The notes under the pieces are model-generated. The model saw only the letters and a program-made list of their open reading frames with translations. It was not told the origin of the DNA and searched no databases. Positions 55,476 to 64,000 of a stretch of 64,000 nucleotides of DNA are shown in pieces (position 1 is the first letter of the stretch; the number at the start of each line of letters is the position of its first letter). The translations under genes and the position numbers were made by a program. This DNA comes from Brevundimonas naejangsanensis (GTDB lineage Bacteria; Pseudomonadota; Alphaproteobacteria; Caulobacterales; Caulobacteraceae), in contig NZ_CP015614.1 in NCBI RefSeq assembly GCF_000635915.2, positions 2,578,501-2,642,500 on the forward strand, written 5' to 3'.

Positions 55476-56408
55476 ATGGCGCGGCGCAAGAAGGGCGATC
55501 TCGTCAACGGCTGGGTGTGTCTGGACAAGCCCTATGAGATGGGCTCGACCGAGGCGGTGACGAAGGTCCGTCGCCTGTTCAACGCCCAGAAGGCGGGCCA
55601 TGCCGGGACGCTGGACCCGCTGGCCTCGGGCATTTTGCCCATCGCGCTGGGCGAGGCGACCAAGACCGTGCCCTTCATGATGGAAGCGCAGAAGGTCTAT
55701 CGCTTCACCATCCACTGGGGCATTTCGACCGACAGCATCGACCGCGAGGGCGAGATCATCGCCCGCTCCGACGTGCGGCCTTCGGTGGAGGCGGTGACGG
55801 CGGCCCTGCCGTCCTTCGTCGGCGAGATCGACCAGACGCCGCCCGCCTTTTCGGCCGTAAGGGTCAATGGCGAGCGCGCCTATGATCTGGCGCGGGCGGG
55901 GGTCGAGGTCGAGCTGCAGCCGCGCCGCGTGACCATCCATGAGGCGGCGGTGACGGCCGCGCCCGACGTTGATCACGTCGAGATCACGATGCGGACGGGC
56001 AAGGGCGTCTATGTCCGTTCGCTGGCGCGCGACCTGGCGATCATGCTGGGGGCCGAGGGCCATGTCTCGGACCTGCGGCGCGAGCGGGTGGGGCCGTTCT
56101 CGGTCGACAACGCCGTAACGCTGGATTTTCTGGAAGAGTTGGCGCATAAGGGCGCCGCCTTTGAGGGCTTGCTGCCCGTTTCGACCGCTCTGGACGACAT
56201 CCCGGAGTTGGCCGTGACGGATCAGGACGCCCTCTCTTTGAGGCAGGGACGGCCGATCGTTCTGCTCCCCCGACAGATTGAAACGCTCAAGGCCCGGCTC
56301 GCCGCCGGCTCGCGGCTGGTTTCGGTCTTCGAGGGCGGAACCCTGGTCGCGCTCGGCAATCTCAGGGCCGGTCGGCTTGAACCCGACCGTGTTTTCAACC
56401 TCCCTTGA
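55476..56408 (+). CDS. truB: tRNA pseudouridine(55) synthase
   Basis: 310 residues. Catalytic Asp in [47 protein letters not shown] opens the protein, [19 protein letters not shown] and [29 protein letters not shown] follow. The C-terminal PUA-like part ([11 protein letters not shown] ... [10 protein letters not shown]) is present. Makes pseudouridine 55 in the T loop of all tRNAs. Confidence 0.96.
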   Translation: MARRKKGDLVNGWVCLDKPYEMGSTEAVTKVRRLFNAQKAGHAGTLDPLASGILPIALGEATKTVPFMMEAQKVYRFTIHWGISTDSIDREGEIIARSDVRPSVEAVTAALPSFVGEIDQTPPAFSAVRVNGERAYDLARAGVEVELQPRRVTIHEAAVTAAPDVDHVEITMRTGKGVYVRSLARDLAIMLGAEGHVSDLRRERVGPFSVDNAVTLDFLEELAHKGAAFEGLLPVSTALDDIPELAVTDQDALSLRQGRPIVLLPRQIETLKARLAAGSRLVSVFEGGTLVALGNLRAGRLEPDRVFNLP

Positions 56409-56442
56409 AGCAGGCCGACCGCTTGCCGACAGGAACTCCAAC

Positions 56443-56482
56443 GCCCTCAAACAGCGAGCCTCCGCGAGGCGAGCGATAGGGC
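56443..56482 (-). repeat. Palindromic repeat, family B
   Basis: One 40-bp unit (GCCCTCAAACAGCGAGCC ... GAGCGATAGGGC) in the truB-rpsO gap; its end is 15 bases before the rpsO start, leaving AAAGGACC as ribosome-binding site. Confidence 0.75.
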
Positions 56483-56497
56483 AAGAAAGGACCTCCG

Positions 56498-56767
56498 ATG
56501 TCGATTACGGCTCAACGTAAAGCTGAAGTCATCGCCGACAACGCCCGCTCGACGGGCGACACCGGTTCGGCCGAAGTGCAGGTCGCGATCCTGACGGAAC
56601 GCATCGCCAACCTGACCGAGCACTTCAAGACCCACAAGAAGGACAACCACTCGCGTCGTGGCCTGCTGAAGCAGGTTTCGCAGCGTCGTCGCCTTCTGGA
56701 CCACCTGAACAAGACCGACAGCGCTCGCTATCAGGCGCTGATCGCCAAGCTGGGCCTGCGTCGCTAA
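56498..56767 (+). CDS. rpsO: 30S ribosomal protein S15
   Basis: 89 residues: [63 protein letters not shown], normal length and fully conserved. Binds 16S rRNA central domain. GGACCTCCG precedes ATG. Confidence 0.98.
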   Translation: MSITAQRKAEVIADNARSTGDTGSAEVQVAILTERIANLTEHFKTHKKDNHSRRGLLKQVSQRRRLLDHLNKTDSARYQALIAKLGLRR

Positions 56768-56798
56768 GGCGCCCCGGTTGCGGATCGGATAATCTCCA

Positions 56799-56828
56799 CG
56801 AGGCGCGGGCGGTCACGTCCGCGCCTCG
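56799..56828 (+). promoter_or_regulatory. Long hairpin in the rpsO-pnp gap
   Basis: A 13-bp stem (CGAGGCGCGGGCG with complement, loop GTCA, one G-T) in a 259-base gap. No T-run follows. In other bacteria a stem here is cut by RNase III and lets PNPase control its own mRNA, so a processing site is as likely as a terminator. Nothing else is supported in 56829-57026 beyond pnp leader sequence. Confidence 0.45.
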
Positions 56829-57026
56829 TTCCGCTATTAGTAGCAAGCTTCCCGCGCGCCGCGGGTCTGACCGGCGCAACCGACGCGAGGGCCTTGAATC
56901 CGGTCCTCAATCACCCGCCCGGCCGCGACGTCGCGGTCAGGTCAACGGGGACCGTTAAGGACTGAACGGCCTGACGCTCCGCACACCCCCGACGGGAATA
57001 CGCCCGCGGGAGACGAAAGACGAAAC

Positions 57027-59261
57027 ATGTTCGATATCAAACGCAAGACGATCGAGTGGGCCGGCCGCCCGCTGACCCTGGAGACGGGCCGCATCGCCCG
57101 TCAGGCCGACGGCGCCGTGCTGGCGACCTACGGCGAGACCGTGGTCCTGGCCACCGTCGTCTACGGCCGTCAGCCCAAGCCGGGCCTGGATTTCTTCCCG
57201 CTGACCGTCAACTACCAAGAGAAGACGTTCGCCGCCGGCAAGATCCCGGGCGGCTACTTCAAGCGTGAAGGCCGTCCGACCGAGAAGGAGACCCTGGTCT
57301 CCCGCCTGATCGACCGCCCGATCCGCCCCCTGTTCGTCAAGGGCTTCAAGAACGAGACCCAGGTCATCGTCACCGTGCTGCAGCACGACCTTGAGAACGA
57401 CCCCGACATCCTGGGCATGGTCGCCGCCTCGGCCGCCCTGACCATCTCGGGCGTGCCCTTCATGGGCCCGATCGGCGCCGCGCGCGTCGGCATGATCGAC
57501 GGCGAGCTGGTGCTGAACCCGGCCATCGACACCCTGGGCGAGAGCGCCCTGGATCTGGTCGTCGCCGGCACGCAAGACGCCATCATGATGGTCGAATCCG
57601 AAGCCAAGGAGCTGTCGGAAGAGAAGATGCTCGAGGCCCTGATGTTCGCGCACGCGGGCATGCAGCCGGTGATCGACGCCATCATCGACCTGGCCGAGCA
57701 CGCCGCCAAGGAGCCGTTCGACTTCCAGGCCGAAGACCACTCGGACGTGGTCGCCTCGATCAAGTCGCTGGTCGGCGAAGAGATCAAGGCCGCCTACGCC
57801 CACCCGGGCAAGTACGAGCGCCGCTCGGGCGTGGACGCCGCCAAGAAGAAGGCCGCCGAGGCCCTGGTGAAGACCGACGAGAATCCGGACGGCGTCGACT
57901 CGTCGAAGTTCTCGGCCGCGTTCAAGGAGTGCGAAGCCGACGTCCTGCGTCGCGACATCATCGAGAACAGCCACCGCGTCGACGGCCGCGCCCTGGACAA
58001 GGTCCGCGCCATCGTTTCGGAAGTCGGCGTCCTGCCGCGCACCCACGGTTCGTCGCTGTTCACGCGCGGCGAAACGCAAGCTCTGGTCGTCGCCACGCTC
58101 GGCACCGGCGAGGACGAGCAGTACATCGACAGCCTGACGGGCACCTACAAAGAGTCCTTCCTGCTGCACTACAACTTCCCGCCCTATTCGGTCGGTGAAG
58201 CGGGCCGCATGGGCTCGCCGGGCCGTCGCGAAATCGGTCACGGCAAGCTGGCCTGGCGCGCCATCCGCCCGATGCTGCCGTCGCGCGAAGACTTCCCCTA
58301 CACCATCCGCCTGGTGTCGGAGATCACCGAGTCCAACGGCTCGTCCTCGATGGCCACGGTCTGCGGTTCGTCGCTAGCCCTGATGGACGCCGGCGTGCCG
58401 CTGGTCCGTCCGGTCTCGGGCATCGCCATGGGTCTGATCCTGGAGCCGTCGGGCGAGTTCGCCATCCTGTCGGACATCCTGGGTGACGAAGACCACCTGG
58501 GCGACATGGACTTCAAGGTCGCGGGCACCTCGGAAGGCATCACCAGCCTTCAGATGGATATCAAGGTCGCCGGCATCACCAAGGAGATCATGCAGCAGGC
58601 CCTGACGCAGGCTTCGGCCGGCCGTCTGCACATCCTTGAGGAAATGTCCAAGGCGATGGAGGCCCCGCGCGCCGAGCTGGGCGAGTTCGCGCCCAAGATC
58701 GAATCCATCAAGATCGCGGTCGATAAGATCCGCGAAGTGATCGGTTCGGGCGGCAAGGTCATCCGCGAAATCGTCGAGAAGACCGGCGCCAAGGTCGACA
58801 TCGGCGATGACGGCACCATCAAGATCGCCGCCAACGAGCAGGAGAAGATCGAAGCCGCCAAGGCCTGGATCCAGTCCATCGCCTCGGAGCCGGAAGTCGG
58901 CACGATCTACACCGGCAAGGTCGTGAAGGTCGTCGACTTCGGCGCCTTCGTGAACTTCTTCGGCGCCAAGGACGGCCTGGTCCACGTGTCCCAGATCGCT
59001 CTGGAGCGCGTCGCCAACCCGGCCGACGTCCTGTCGGAAGGCCAGGAGGTCAAGGTCAAGTTCCTGGGCTTCGACGATCGCGGCAAGACCAAGCTGTCGA
59101 TGAAGGTCGTCGATCAGGAAACCGGCGAGGACATCACCGACAAGATCAACGCCGAGCGCGCTGAGCGCGGCGAAGCTCCGCTGTCGGAAGACACCGGCGG
59201 GCGTCCCAAGCGTGACGGCGACCGCAACGGCGGCGACCGCGGCCGTCGCCGTCGCGACTAA
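57027..59261 (+). CDS. pnp: Polyribonucleotide nucleotidyltransferase (PNPase)
   Basis: 744 residues; phosphorolytic 3'-5' exoribonuclease of the degradosome. First RNase PH domain (from [20 protein letters not shown]), linking helices, second RNase PH domain ([42 protein letters not shown]; catalytic-site [19 protein letters not shown]), KH domain ([17 protein letters not shown]) and S1 domain ([20 protein letters not shown]). A basic/glycine tail follows S1 as in Caulobacter. Ends at a strong terminator. Confidence 0.97.
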   Translation: MFDIKRKTIEWAGRPLTLETGRIARQADGAVLATYGETVVLATVVYGRQPKPGLDFFPLTVNYQEKTFAAGKIPGGYFKREGRPTEKETLVSRLIDRPIRPLFVKGFKNETQVIVTVLQHDLENDPDILGMVAASAALTISGVPFMGPIGAARVGMIDGELVLNPAIDTLGESALDLVVAGTQDAIMMVESEAKELSEEKMLEALMFAHAGMQPVIDAIIDLAEHAAKEPFDFQAEDHSDVVASIKSLVGEEIKAAYAHPGKYERRSGVDAAKKKAAEALVKTDENPDGVDSSKFSAAFKECEADVLRRDIIENSHRVDGRALDKVRAIVSEVGVLPRTHGSSLFTRGETQALVVATLGTGEDEQYIDSLTGTYKESFLLHYNFPPYSVGEAGRMGSPGRREIGHGKLAWRAIRPMLPSREDFPYTIRLVSEITESNGSSSMATVCGSSLALMDAGVPLVRPVSGIAMGLILEPSGEFAILSDILGDEDHLGDMDFKVAGTSEGITSLQMDIKVAGITKEIMQQALTQASAGRLHILEEMSKAMEAPRAELGEFAPKIESIKIAVDKIREVIGSGGKVIREIVEKTGAKVDIGDDGTIKIAANEQEKIEAAKAWIQSIASEPEVGTIYTGKVVKVVDFGAFVNFFGAKDGLVHVSQIALERVANPADVLSEGQEVKVKFLGFDDRGKTKLSMKVVDQETGEDITDKINAERAERGEAPLSEDTGGRPKRDGDRNGGDRGRRRRD

Positions 59262-59290
59262 GCCTCGGCGTCATTGCTGAAGTAAGAAGG

Positions 59291-59324
59291 CCCCGGCGGA
59301 TCGCTCCGCCGGGGTTTTCTTTTT
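59291..59324 (+). terminator. Intrinsic terminator of pnp
   Basis: Perfect 10-bp stem CCCCGGCGGA with complement, loop TCGC, then TTTTCTTTTT, 29 bases after the pnp stop. Confidence 0.9.
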
Positions 59325-59326
59325 GG

Positions 59327-59366
59327 GCGCTATCGCTCGCCGCGCGACGGCTCCCTGCTTGAGCGC
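59327..59366 (+). repeat. Palindromic repeat, family B
   Basis: GCGCTATCGCTCGCCGCGCG...CTGCTTGAGCGC, 40 bases, starts two bases after the T-run of the pnp terminator. Confidence 0.8.
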
Positions 59367-59372
59367 GCCTTC

Positions 59373-59525
59373 TCTCTCCCCTTCATGGGGAGGGTGGCTG
59401 AGGCCGCGAGGCCGAAGCCGGGTCGGGGCGGCTTGGCAAATCAACCGCCGAGGCCAGGACCACCTGGCCCTCCCCACCCGGTCTCCGCTTCGCTTCGACC
59501 ACCCTCCCCATGAAGGGGAGGGAGA
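59373..59525. repeat. Long inverted repeat, family F
   Basis: Arms CTCTCCCCTTCATGGGGAGG (59374-) and CCTCCCCATGAAGGGGAGGG (59504-) bracket about 105 bases with a second inverted motif (TCGCTTCGACC / GGTCGGGGCGG area). This is the last gap sequence before the convergent lipoprotein gene. Confidence 0.75.
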
Positions 59526-59528
59526 AGA

Positions 59529-59897
59529 TCAGCTCTTGCACTCTTTCGGCGCGGTTTCGCCGTCGCGGGTCCACGTCGCGCAACTGCGGTCGATCTCGCC
59601 CTGGATCAGGTCGCAGGGGTTGGCGGCGTTGCAGGGCGGGCGCGTGGCGGGGCTGACGGCGACGCAGCGCTGGACCAGCCGGGCCGAAGCCGCTTCGCCC
59701 AGGGTCTCGCGGCAGGGGCGATCGTCGATGGGTACGCGCTGGGGCGCCATGTCCGGGCCTTCGGGCAGGCGGACTTCGGGTTCGCGGGCCGGGGAGGGCG
59801 CTGGCGTCGGCGCCGACGTGGCCGGTTCGGGGCGCGGCTGGCAGGCGATCAGAAGCCCGCTCAGGGACAGGCAGGCCAGAAGAGACAGTCGGGGCAT
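59529..59897 (-). CDS. Putative lipoprotein
   Basis: 122 residues. Lipobox LLIAC at 16-20 after a short hydrophobic leader, then a proline/alanine-rich linker and a cysteine-rich end (CRETLGEAASARLVQRCVAV, PPCNAANPC, SCATW, ECKS). Six cysteines after the lipidated one suggest disulfides in the periplasm. No family recognised. Confidence 0.7.
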   Translation of the reverse strand: MPRLSLLACLSLSGLLIACQPRPEPATSAPTPAPSPAREPEVRLPEGPDMAPQRVPIDDRPCRETLGEAASARLVQRCVAVSPATRPPCNAANPCDLIQGEIDRSCATWTRDGETAPKECKS

Positions 59898-59965
59898 GTG
59901 CGGACTTTCGGATCGGGGTTCGCCTTGGCAACGACGATGACCCCGATCCGGCTCCGCGAAAAGTC

Positions 59966-60691
59966 TTATCGGCGGGCGGCTTCGACGGCGGCGCGCTGCA
60001 GGGCGAACAGCTCGGCGCAGCCGATTTCCGCCAATTCGAACAGGCGGTCGAACTCGGCCCGGCTGAAGCCGCGCTTCTCGCCGGTGGCCTGGATCTCGAC
60101 GATCTGACCCGCCCCGGTCAGGACGAAGTTGCTGTCGGCCTCGGCGGTGGAGTCCTCCTCATAGTCGAGGTCCAGCACCGGCAGATCCTTGAACACGCCG
60201 CAGGACACGGCCGCCACCTGATCCAGGATCGGGTCGGTCGTCAGCACGCCCTCGTCCTTGAGATAGTTGAGCGCCGAGGCCATGGCCACCCAGGCGCCGG
60301 TGATGGAGGCGGTCCGGGTGCCGCCGTCGGCCTGGATCACGTCGCAGTCGATCAGCACCTGACGCTCGCCCAGCGCCTTCAGGTCGACCACGGCGCGCAA
60401 GGAGCGGCCGATCAGGCGCTGGATTTCCTGGGTGCGGCCCGACTGCTTGCCGGCGGCGGCTTCGCGGCGGCCGCGGGTGTGGGTGGCGCGCGGCAGCATG
60501 CCGTACTCGGCCGTGACCCAGCCCTGGCCGCTGTTGCGCATCCAGCCCGGCACCTTCTCCTCGATCGAGGCCGTCACCAGCACCTTGGTATGGCCGAAGG
60601 AGACGAGGCATGAGCCCTCGGCGTAGCGGTTGACGCCGGTTTCCAGCGTGACGGTGCGGAGTTGTTCGGGGGTGCGTTCGGACGGGCGCAT
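59966..60691 (-). CDS. rph: Ribonuclease PH
   Basis: 241 residues; trims tRNA 3' ends phosphorolytically. [26 protein letters not shown] at the start, [60 protein letters not shown] and [16 protein letters not shown]. The Met of [10 protein letters not shown] is chosen; earlier codons overlap the divergent hrcA leader. Divergence from hrcA-grpE is the standard alphaproteobacterial layout. Confidence 0.96.
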   Translation of the reverse strand: MRPSERTPEQLRTVTLETGVNRYAEGSCLVSFGHTKVLVTASIEEKVPGWMRNSGQGWVTAEYGMLPRATHTRGRREAAAGKQSGRTQEIQRLIGRSLRAVVDLKALGERQVLIDCDVIQADGGTRTASITGAWVAMASALNYLKDEGVLTTDPILDQVAAVSCGVFKDLPVLDLDYEEDSTAEADSNFVLTGAGQIVEIQATGEKRGFSRAEFDRLFELAEIGCAELFALQRAAVEAARR

Positions 60692-60806
60692 GGGAATTCC
60701 TTGGAAGCGGGATGGCGCGTGCTTATCCTGAAACCATGAGCCTGTCCCGCCCTGACCTGTTTGCGGCGCCTGCCCCGTCCGTTCCGGCGGGACGGAGGGC
60801 GCCGAC

Positions 60807-61901
60807 ATGAGCCTGCTTTACCCCTCGCCGGGTCTGGCGACGCTGGACGCGCGGGCGCGCGACATCTTTCGCCGGGTGGTCGAGACCTATCTGGAGACGG
60901 GCGATCCGGTGGGGTCGCACACCCTGGCGCGCGCCGGGCTGGAGCTGTCGCCCGCCTCGATCCGAAACACCATGCAGGCGTTGACGCAGGCCGGGCTGCT
61001 GGCCTCGCCGCACGCATCGGCCGGGCGGGCGCCGACCCATGCGGGCCTGCGGCTGTTCGTGGACGGCCTGTTGGAAGTCGGCGACATCGGTCAGGAGGAG
61101 CGGCGCGAGATTGACGCCCGGCTGGCGGTGCTGGGCGCCAAGGGCGGCGGCCGCAATGTCGAGGAGGCGCTGGATGCGGCCTCGTCGCTGCTGTCGGGTC
61201 TCGCGGGCGGGGCGGGCATCGTCGCCAGCCCCGTGCGCGAAGCCGGGGTGCGCCACGTCGAGTTCGTGGCTCTGGGCGGCGGACAGGCGTTGGCGGTGCT
61301 GGTCGCCGACGACGGGGTGGTCGAGAACCGGCTGATGAACCTGGCGCCGGGCGTCACCCCCTCGACCCTGCAGGAGGCGTCCAACTTCCTCAGCGCCCGG
61401 TTGAAGGGCCGTCCGCTGGCCGAGGCGCGCCATGAGATGAAGGCCGAGATGGAGGCCGCGCGGCGCGATCTGGACGCCGCCGCCGCCCGTCTGGTCGAGG
61501 ATGGACTGGCCGCCTGGAGCGGCGGCGCAGGCGGCGCGGGCCACGACCGCAACCTGATCGTGCGCGGGCGCGGCAACCTTCTGCAGGACGCCCGCGCGGC
61601 CGAGGATCTGGAGCGGGTGCGCGTCCTGTTCGACGATCTGGAGCAGAAGGAACAGCTGATCGGCCTGCTGGACGATGTCGGCGCGGCCCAGGGCGTGCGC
61701 ATCTATATCGGCGCGGAAACGCGACTCTTTTCGCTTTCGGGTTCCGCCGTGATCGCGGCGCCCTATATGTCGGGCCGGCAGCGGGTGCTGGGCGCCATCG
61801 GCGTCATCGGGCCCGCGCGGTTGAACTACGCCCGTGTCATACCGTTGGTGGACTATACCGCCCGGGTGCTGGGCCGGATTCTGGACGGACAAGAGACGTG
61901 A
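60807..61901 (+). CDS. hrcA: Heat-inducible transcription repressor HrcA
   Basis: 364 residues. N-terminal winged helix ([44 protein letters not shown]) and the central GAF-like and dimerisation parts ending [53 protein letters not shown]. It represses chaperone genes by binding CIRCE, but no CIRCE copy is visible in the 115-base gap before it. Its stop overlaps the GTG of grpE. Confidence 0.95.
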   Translation: MSLLYPSPGLATLDARARDIFRRVVETYLETGDPVGSHTLARAGLELSPASIRNTMQALTQAGLLASPHASAGRAPTHAGLRLFVDGLLEVGDIGQEERREIDARLAVLGAKGGGRNVEEALDAASSLLSGLAGGAGIVASPVREAGVRHVEFVALGGGQALAVLVADDGVVENRLMNLAPGVTPSTLQEASNFLSARLKGRPLAEARHEMKAEMEAARRDLDAAAARLVEDGLAAWSGGAGGAGHDRNLIVRGRGNLLQDARAAEDLERVRVLFDDLEQKEQLIGLLDDVGAAQGVRIYIGAETRLFSLSGSAVIAAPYMSGRQRVLGAIGVIGPARLNYARVIPLVDYTARVLGRILDGQET

Positions 61902-62512
61902 ACGACATCAACGACGAGACCCGGGACCAACTCGAGCAGGACATCCACGAAGGCGAAGCTGCGCCTGAAGGCGATGAAAACGCCGTGGTCGACGCCCTGA
62001 TCGCCGAGCGCGATCAGTGGAAGGACCGCGCCCTGCGCGCCGTGGCCGATGCCGAGAACACCAAGCGCCGCGCCGAGACGCAGCAGAACGACGCGCGCGC
62101 CTACGCCATCCAGCGCTTCGCCAAGGATCTGCTGGGCGTGGCCGATACGCTGGAGCGCGGTCTGGCGGCGGCGCCCAAGGACGCCGAAGGCCCGACGGCG
62201 GCCATGGTGACGGGGCTAGAGCTGACGCAGAAATCCCTGCTGTCGGCCTTTGAGGCCAACGGCCTGACCCGCGTCGATCCGGCGCCGGGCGACGCCTTCG
62301 ACCCGCACCTGCATCAGGCGATGATGGAGCAGCCGTCGGACACCGTGCCGGGCGGCGCCGTCATCCAGACGCTGCAGCCGGGCTACGCCTTGTTCGGCCG
62401 CACCGTGCGCGCCGCGATGGTGGTGGTCGCGGCCAAGGGCTCCGGCCCGGCGACGGGCGGCGCCTATGCCGATCCGAACACGACCGGCGGGAATTTCGAC
62501 GCCAAGGCCTGA
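61898..62512 (+). CDS. grpE: Nucleotide exchange factor GrpE
   Basis: 204 residues from GTG. Acidic N-terminus, long coiled coil ([42 protein letters not shown]), then the beta domain with [45 protein letters not shown]. Promotes ADP release from DnaK. Last gene of the hrcA-grpE pair; ends at a terminator. Confidence 0.96.
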   Translation: MNDINDETRDQLEQDIHEGEAAPEGDENAVVDALIAERDQWKDRALRAVADAENTKRRAETQQNDARAYAIQRFAKDLLGVADTLERGLAAAPKDAEGPTAAMVTGLELTQKSLLSAFEANGLTRVDPAPGDAFDPHLHQAMMEQPSDTVPGGAVIQTLQPGYALFGRTVRAAMVVVAAKGSGPATGGAYADPNTTGGNFDAKA

Positions 62513-62535
62513 GGCTTTCGCCTGCTGCAACGACG

Positions 62536-62568
62536 ACGGCCCGGCGCAAGCGCGTCGGGCCGTTTTCT
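62536..62568 (+). terminator. Intrinsic terminator of grpE
   Basis: 12-bp stem ACGGCCCGGCGC / GCGTCGGGCCGT with loop AAGC and one G-T pair, followed by TTTTC, 23 bases after grpE. Confidence 0.85.
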
Positions 62569-62582
62569 GTTTGCCTATGGCA

Positions 62583-62680
62583 CCGCTCGCCCCGGCGTCC
62601 GCCGGGATCCAGTCAGACCTTCACACGTCACGTTTGCGGCCAAAGTACTGGGCCCCGGCGTCCGCCGGGGTGAGCGGGTA
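62583..62680. repeat. Inverted repeat pair, family C
   Basis: GCCCCGGCGTCCGCCGGGAT (62589-) and GGCCCCGGCGTCCGCCGGGG (62651-) flank 45 bases; each arm also self-pairs. It fills the gap between the grpE terminator and the convergent hydrolase. Confidence 0.75.
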
Positions 62681-62686
62681 GAGAGG

Positions 62687-63592
62687 TCATCGCTTCAGCT
62701 GTTGCTCGAACAGTTCCAGCAACCGACGCCAGCCGTCCTTCGCATCCGCCTCGCGATAGGAGGCGCGGTAGTCGGCGTGGAAGCCGTGCGGGGCGTCGTC
62801 ATAGAGGATGATCTGGCTGTCGGTCCGCCCTGCGGCCTTCAGAGCCTCGTTCATCGCCTTGACCGTGGCGTTGGGAATGCCGCTGTCTTGTCCACCGTAA
62901 AGGCCCAGCACCGGCGCCTTGAGTTCGCCCGCCAGATCGATGGGCCAGGGGCGGCCCGCCGCCTTCTGGTCGTCGGTGGCATTGGCGGCGGGCGCGAGGC
63001 GGCCGTACCAGGCGACCCCGGCGTCCAGCGTCGGGAAGCGGGCCATCGCCTGCCACACCACCTTGCCGCCCCAGCAAAAGCCGGTGATCCCGACCTTGTC
63101 GGCCTTGGCCCAGGCCTGGGCGCCGATCCAGTCCAGGGTGGCGCTGATGTCGCCCATCACCTGGTCGTAGCCGGCGGCGGCGACGATGCGCTGGATCGCC
63201 TGCATGTCGCTGAGCGGGGCTGGGTCCTGGACGCGCACGAAGAAGGCGGGCGCCACGGCGGCGTAGCCCGCCTTGGCTAGGCGGCGGCAGACGTCGCGGA
63301 TGTATTCGTGCACGCCGAAAATCTCGGACACGACGATGACGACCGGGAAGGGGCCGGCGCCTCCGGGCCGCGCGACATAGGCGGGCAGGCTGAAGCCGTC
63401 GGGCGCCGGATAGGCTGCGTCCTGCGTGACCAGCCCCGCCGCGTCGGTGGCGATCGGCTGGGCCGACTGGCTGAGGGCGGCCGGGGCGTAGGCGGCGAAG
63501 AACAGCCCGCCGGCCGTCGCCACGCCCAGGCTGCGGCGGCTGGGGGCGATCTGGTCGGGGCTCAGGCCCTCGGGCCGGGTGATCAGGGTCAT
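62687..63592 (-). CDS. Dienelactone hydrolase-family protein, Tat-exported
   Basis: 301 residues. N-terminus has SRRSLGVATAGGLFFAAYAP, a twin-arginine signal with hydrophobic core ending ALSQSA. Mature domain: VVIVVSEIFGVHEYIRDVCRRLAKAGY, nucleophile Cys in GITGFCWGGKV (about 170), Asp in YGGQDSGIP, His in DAPHGFHADYR. Dienelactone hydrolases open lactones in aromatic degradation; no such pathway is nearby. The signal implies a periplasmic site. Confidence 0.88.
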   Translation of the reverse strand: MTLITRPEGLSPDQIAPSRRSLGVATAGGLFFAAYAPAALSQSAQPIATDAAGLVTQDAAYPAPDGFSLPAYVARPGGAGPFPVVIVVSEIFGVHEYIRDVCRRLAKAGYAAVAPAFFVRVQDPAPLSDMQAIQRIVAAAGYDQVMGDISATLDWIGAQAWAKADKVGITGFCWGGKVVWQAMARFPTLDAGVAWYGRLAPAANATDDQKAAGRPWPIDLAGELKAPVLGLYGGQDSGIPNATVKAMNEALKAAGRTDSQIILYDDAPHGFHADYRASYREADAKDGWRRLLELFEQQLKR

Positions 63593-63665
63593 CGCGGGTC
63601 TCCGGTCGGCGCTGTGGAAGCGGCGACAGTGCCTCGGCTTTCCCTCCGCCGTCGAGTCTTTCCGT

Positions 63666-64000
63666 CTAGCCCGCGACCCGCAGCGTCAGATTGATCCGCC
63701 CGCCGTCGGGCAGCAGTCGCGAAGAGCCCGCCAGAAGCCGGTCGATCCCGTGCCGCGCCAGCCTTGCAGGCCCGGTCAGGGCGCAGACGTCGCCGGAGGC
63801 CAGGCGCACCGTGCTGGTGGCGCCGCTCTTTCCGGTTTCGTCGGGGGCCGGGCCGATGCGGAACACCGCCGTATCGCCCAGAGAGACCGACAGCACCGGC
63901 GCCGTCAGGTCGCGTTCGTCCTTGTCCTGATGCAGACCCATCTTCGCCTCGCCCTGATAGAGGTTGACCAGGCAGGCGTCGGGCGGGCTCGGCCAGCCGG
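63666..64000 (-). CDS. alkB: AlkB-type DNA repair dioxygenase, C-terminal part
   Basis: The frame continues past the window end, so the 5' part is missing; 111 residues are visible. CLVNLYQGEAKMGLHQDKDE gives the iron ligands H-x-D, RLARHGIDRL the second His, and INLTLR the 2-oxoglutarate Arg pair region. DLTAPVLSVSLGDTAVFRIG is characteristic of AlkB. It repairs N1-methyladenine and N3-methylcytosine. Confidence 0.93.
   Translation of the reverse strand, partial: GWPSPPDACLVNLYQGEAKMGLHQDKDERDLTAPVLSVSLGDTAVFRIGPAPDETGKSGATSTVRLASGDVCALTGPARLARHGIDRLLAGSSRLLPDGGRINLTLRVAG

Noticed and set aside
60692..60806. CIRCE element before hrcA
   Set aside because: No TTAGCACTC-N9-GAGTGCTAA or close variant is present on either strand.

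Overview
The window is a high-GC alphaproteobacterial chromosome segment, most likely from Brevundimonas or another Caulobacterales genus. Grounds: the gene order rimP-nusA-ylxR-infB...rbfA-truB-rpsO-pnp, rph divergent from hrcA-grpE, a large NAD-glutamate dehydrogenase, a gnnA/gnnB-like pair (diamino-sugar lipid A is known in this order) and a TTAACCAT CtrA-type half-site. No database search was possible; taxon and functions rest on motifs and remembered family features.

Layout. 1-8107: glutamate dehydrogenase tail, universal stress protein, PQQ-type sugar dehydrogenase, argG, metK, a second glutamate dehydrogenase and a small protein. 8170-11429: a 3.24 kb element integrated in the 3' end of tRNA-Thr(CGT), bounded by 19-bp direct repeats. 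It carries only broken genes: an integrase lacking its catalytic C-terminus, a replication-initiator-like remnant and an HsdM/HsdR fusion left by deletions. 11412-13193: tRNA-Thr, hemD, hemC. 13241-17344: tsaD, gpsA, a Rieske protein, a phasin-like protein, a creatininase-family protein. 17430-20697: efflux operon hlyD-DHA2-tetR. 20835-25490: nth, an ATP-grasp protein, adenosine kinase, ccmC-ccmD-ccmG and a small protein. 25551-32529: MarR regulator, yciB, ftsY, nadE, a duplicated DUF4168 protein, a PhnA-type domain and a hydrolase, separated by palindromic repeats. 32592-36521: GmhB-like phosphatase, AGE-family epimerase, gnnB-like aminotransferase and gnnA-like dehydrogenase (envelope sugars). 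36518-46391: MaoC protein, threonine dehydratase, glpK, Rrf2 regulator, SDR, MarC, pyrF, a repeat-rich secreted protein, a DUF1674 protein, htpX, trmB and a membrane protein. 46506-59261: the translation / RNA-metabolism cluster, in which infB and rbfA are separated by three unrelated genes. 59529-64000: a lipoprotein, rph, hrcA-grpE, a dienelactone hydrolase and the end of alkB.

The two most unusual things are (i) the decayed tRNA-Thr element with symmetric putative integrase arm sites and a chimeric restriction-modification remnant, and (ii) a glycerol kinase whose N-terminal domain contains three in-frame 42-bp (14-residue) copies of a palindromic repeat that is otherwise intergenic in this window. 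Several families of palindromic repeats lie between genes, often right next to stop or start codons.
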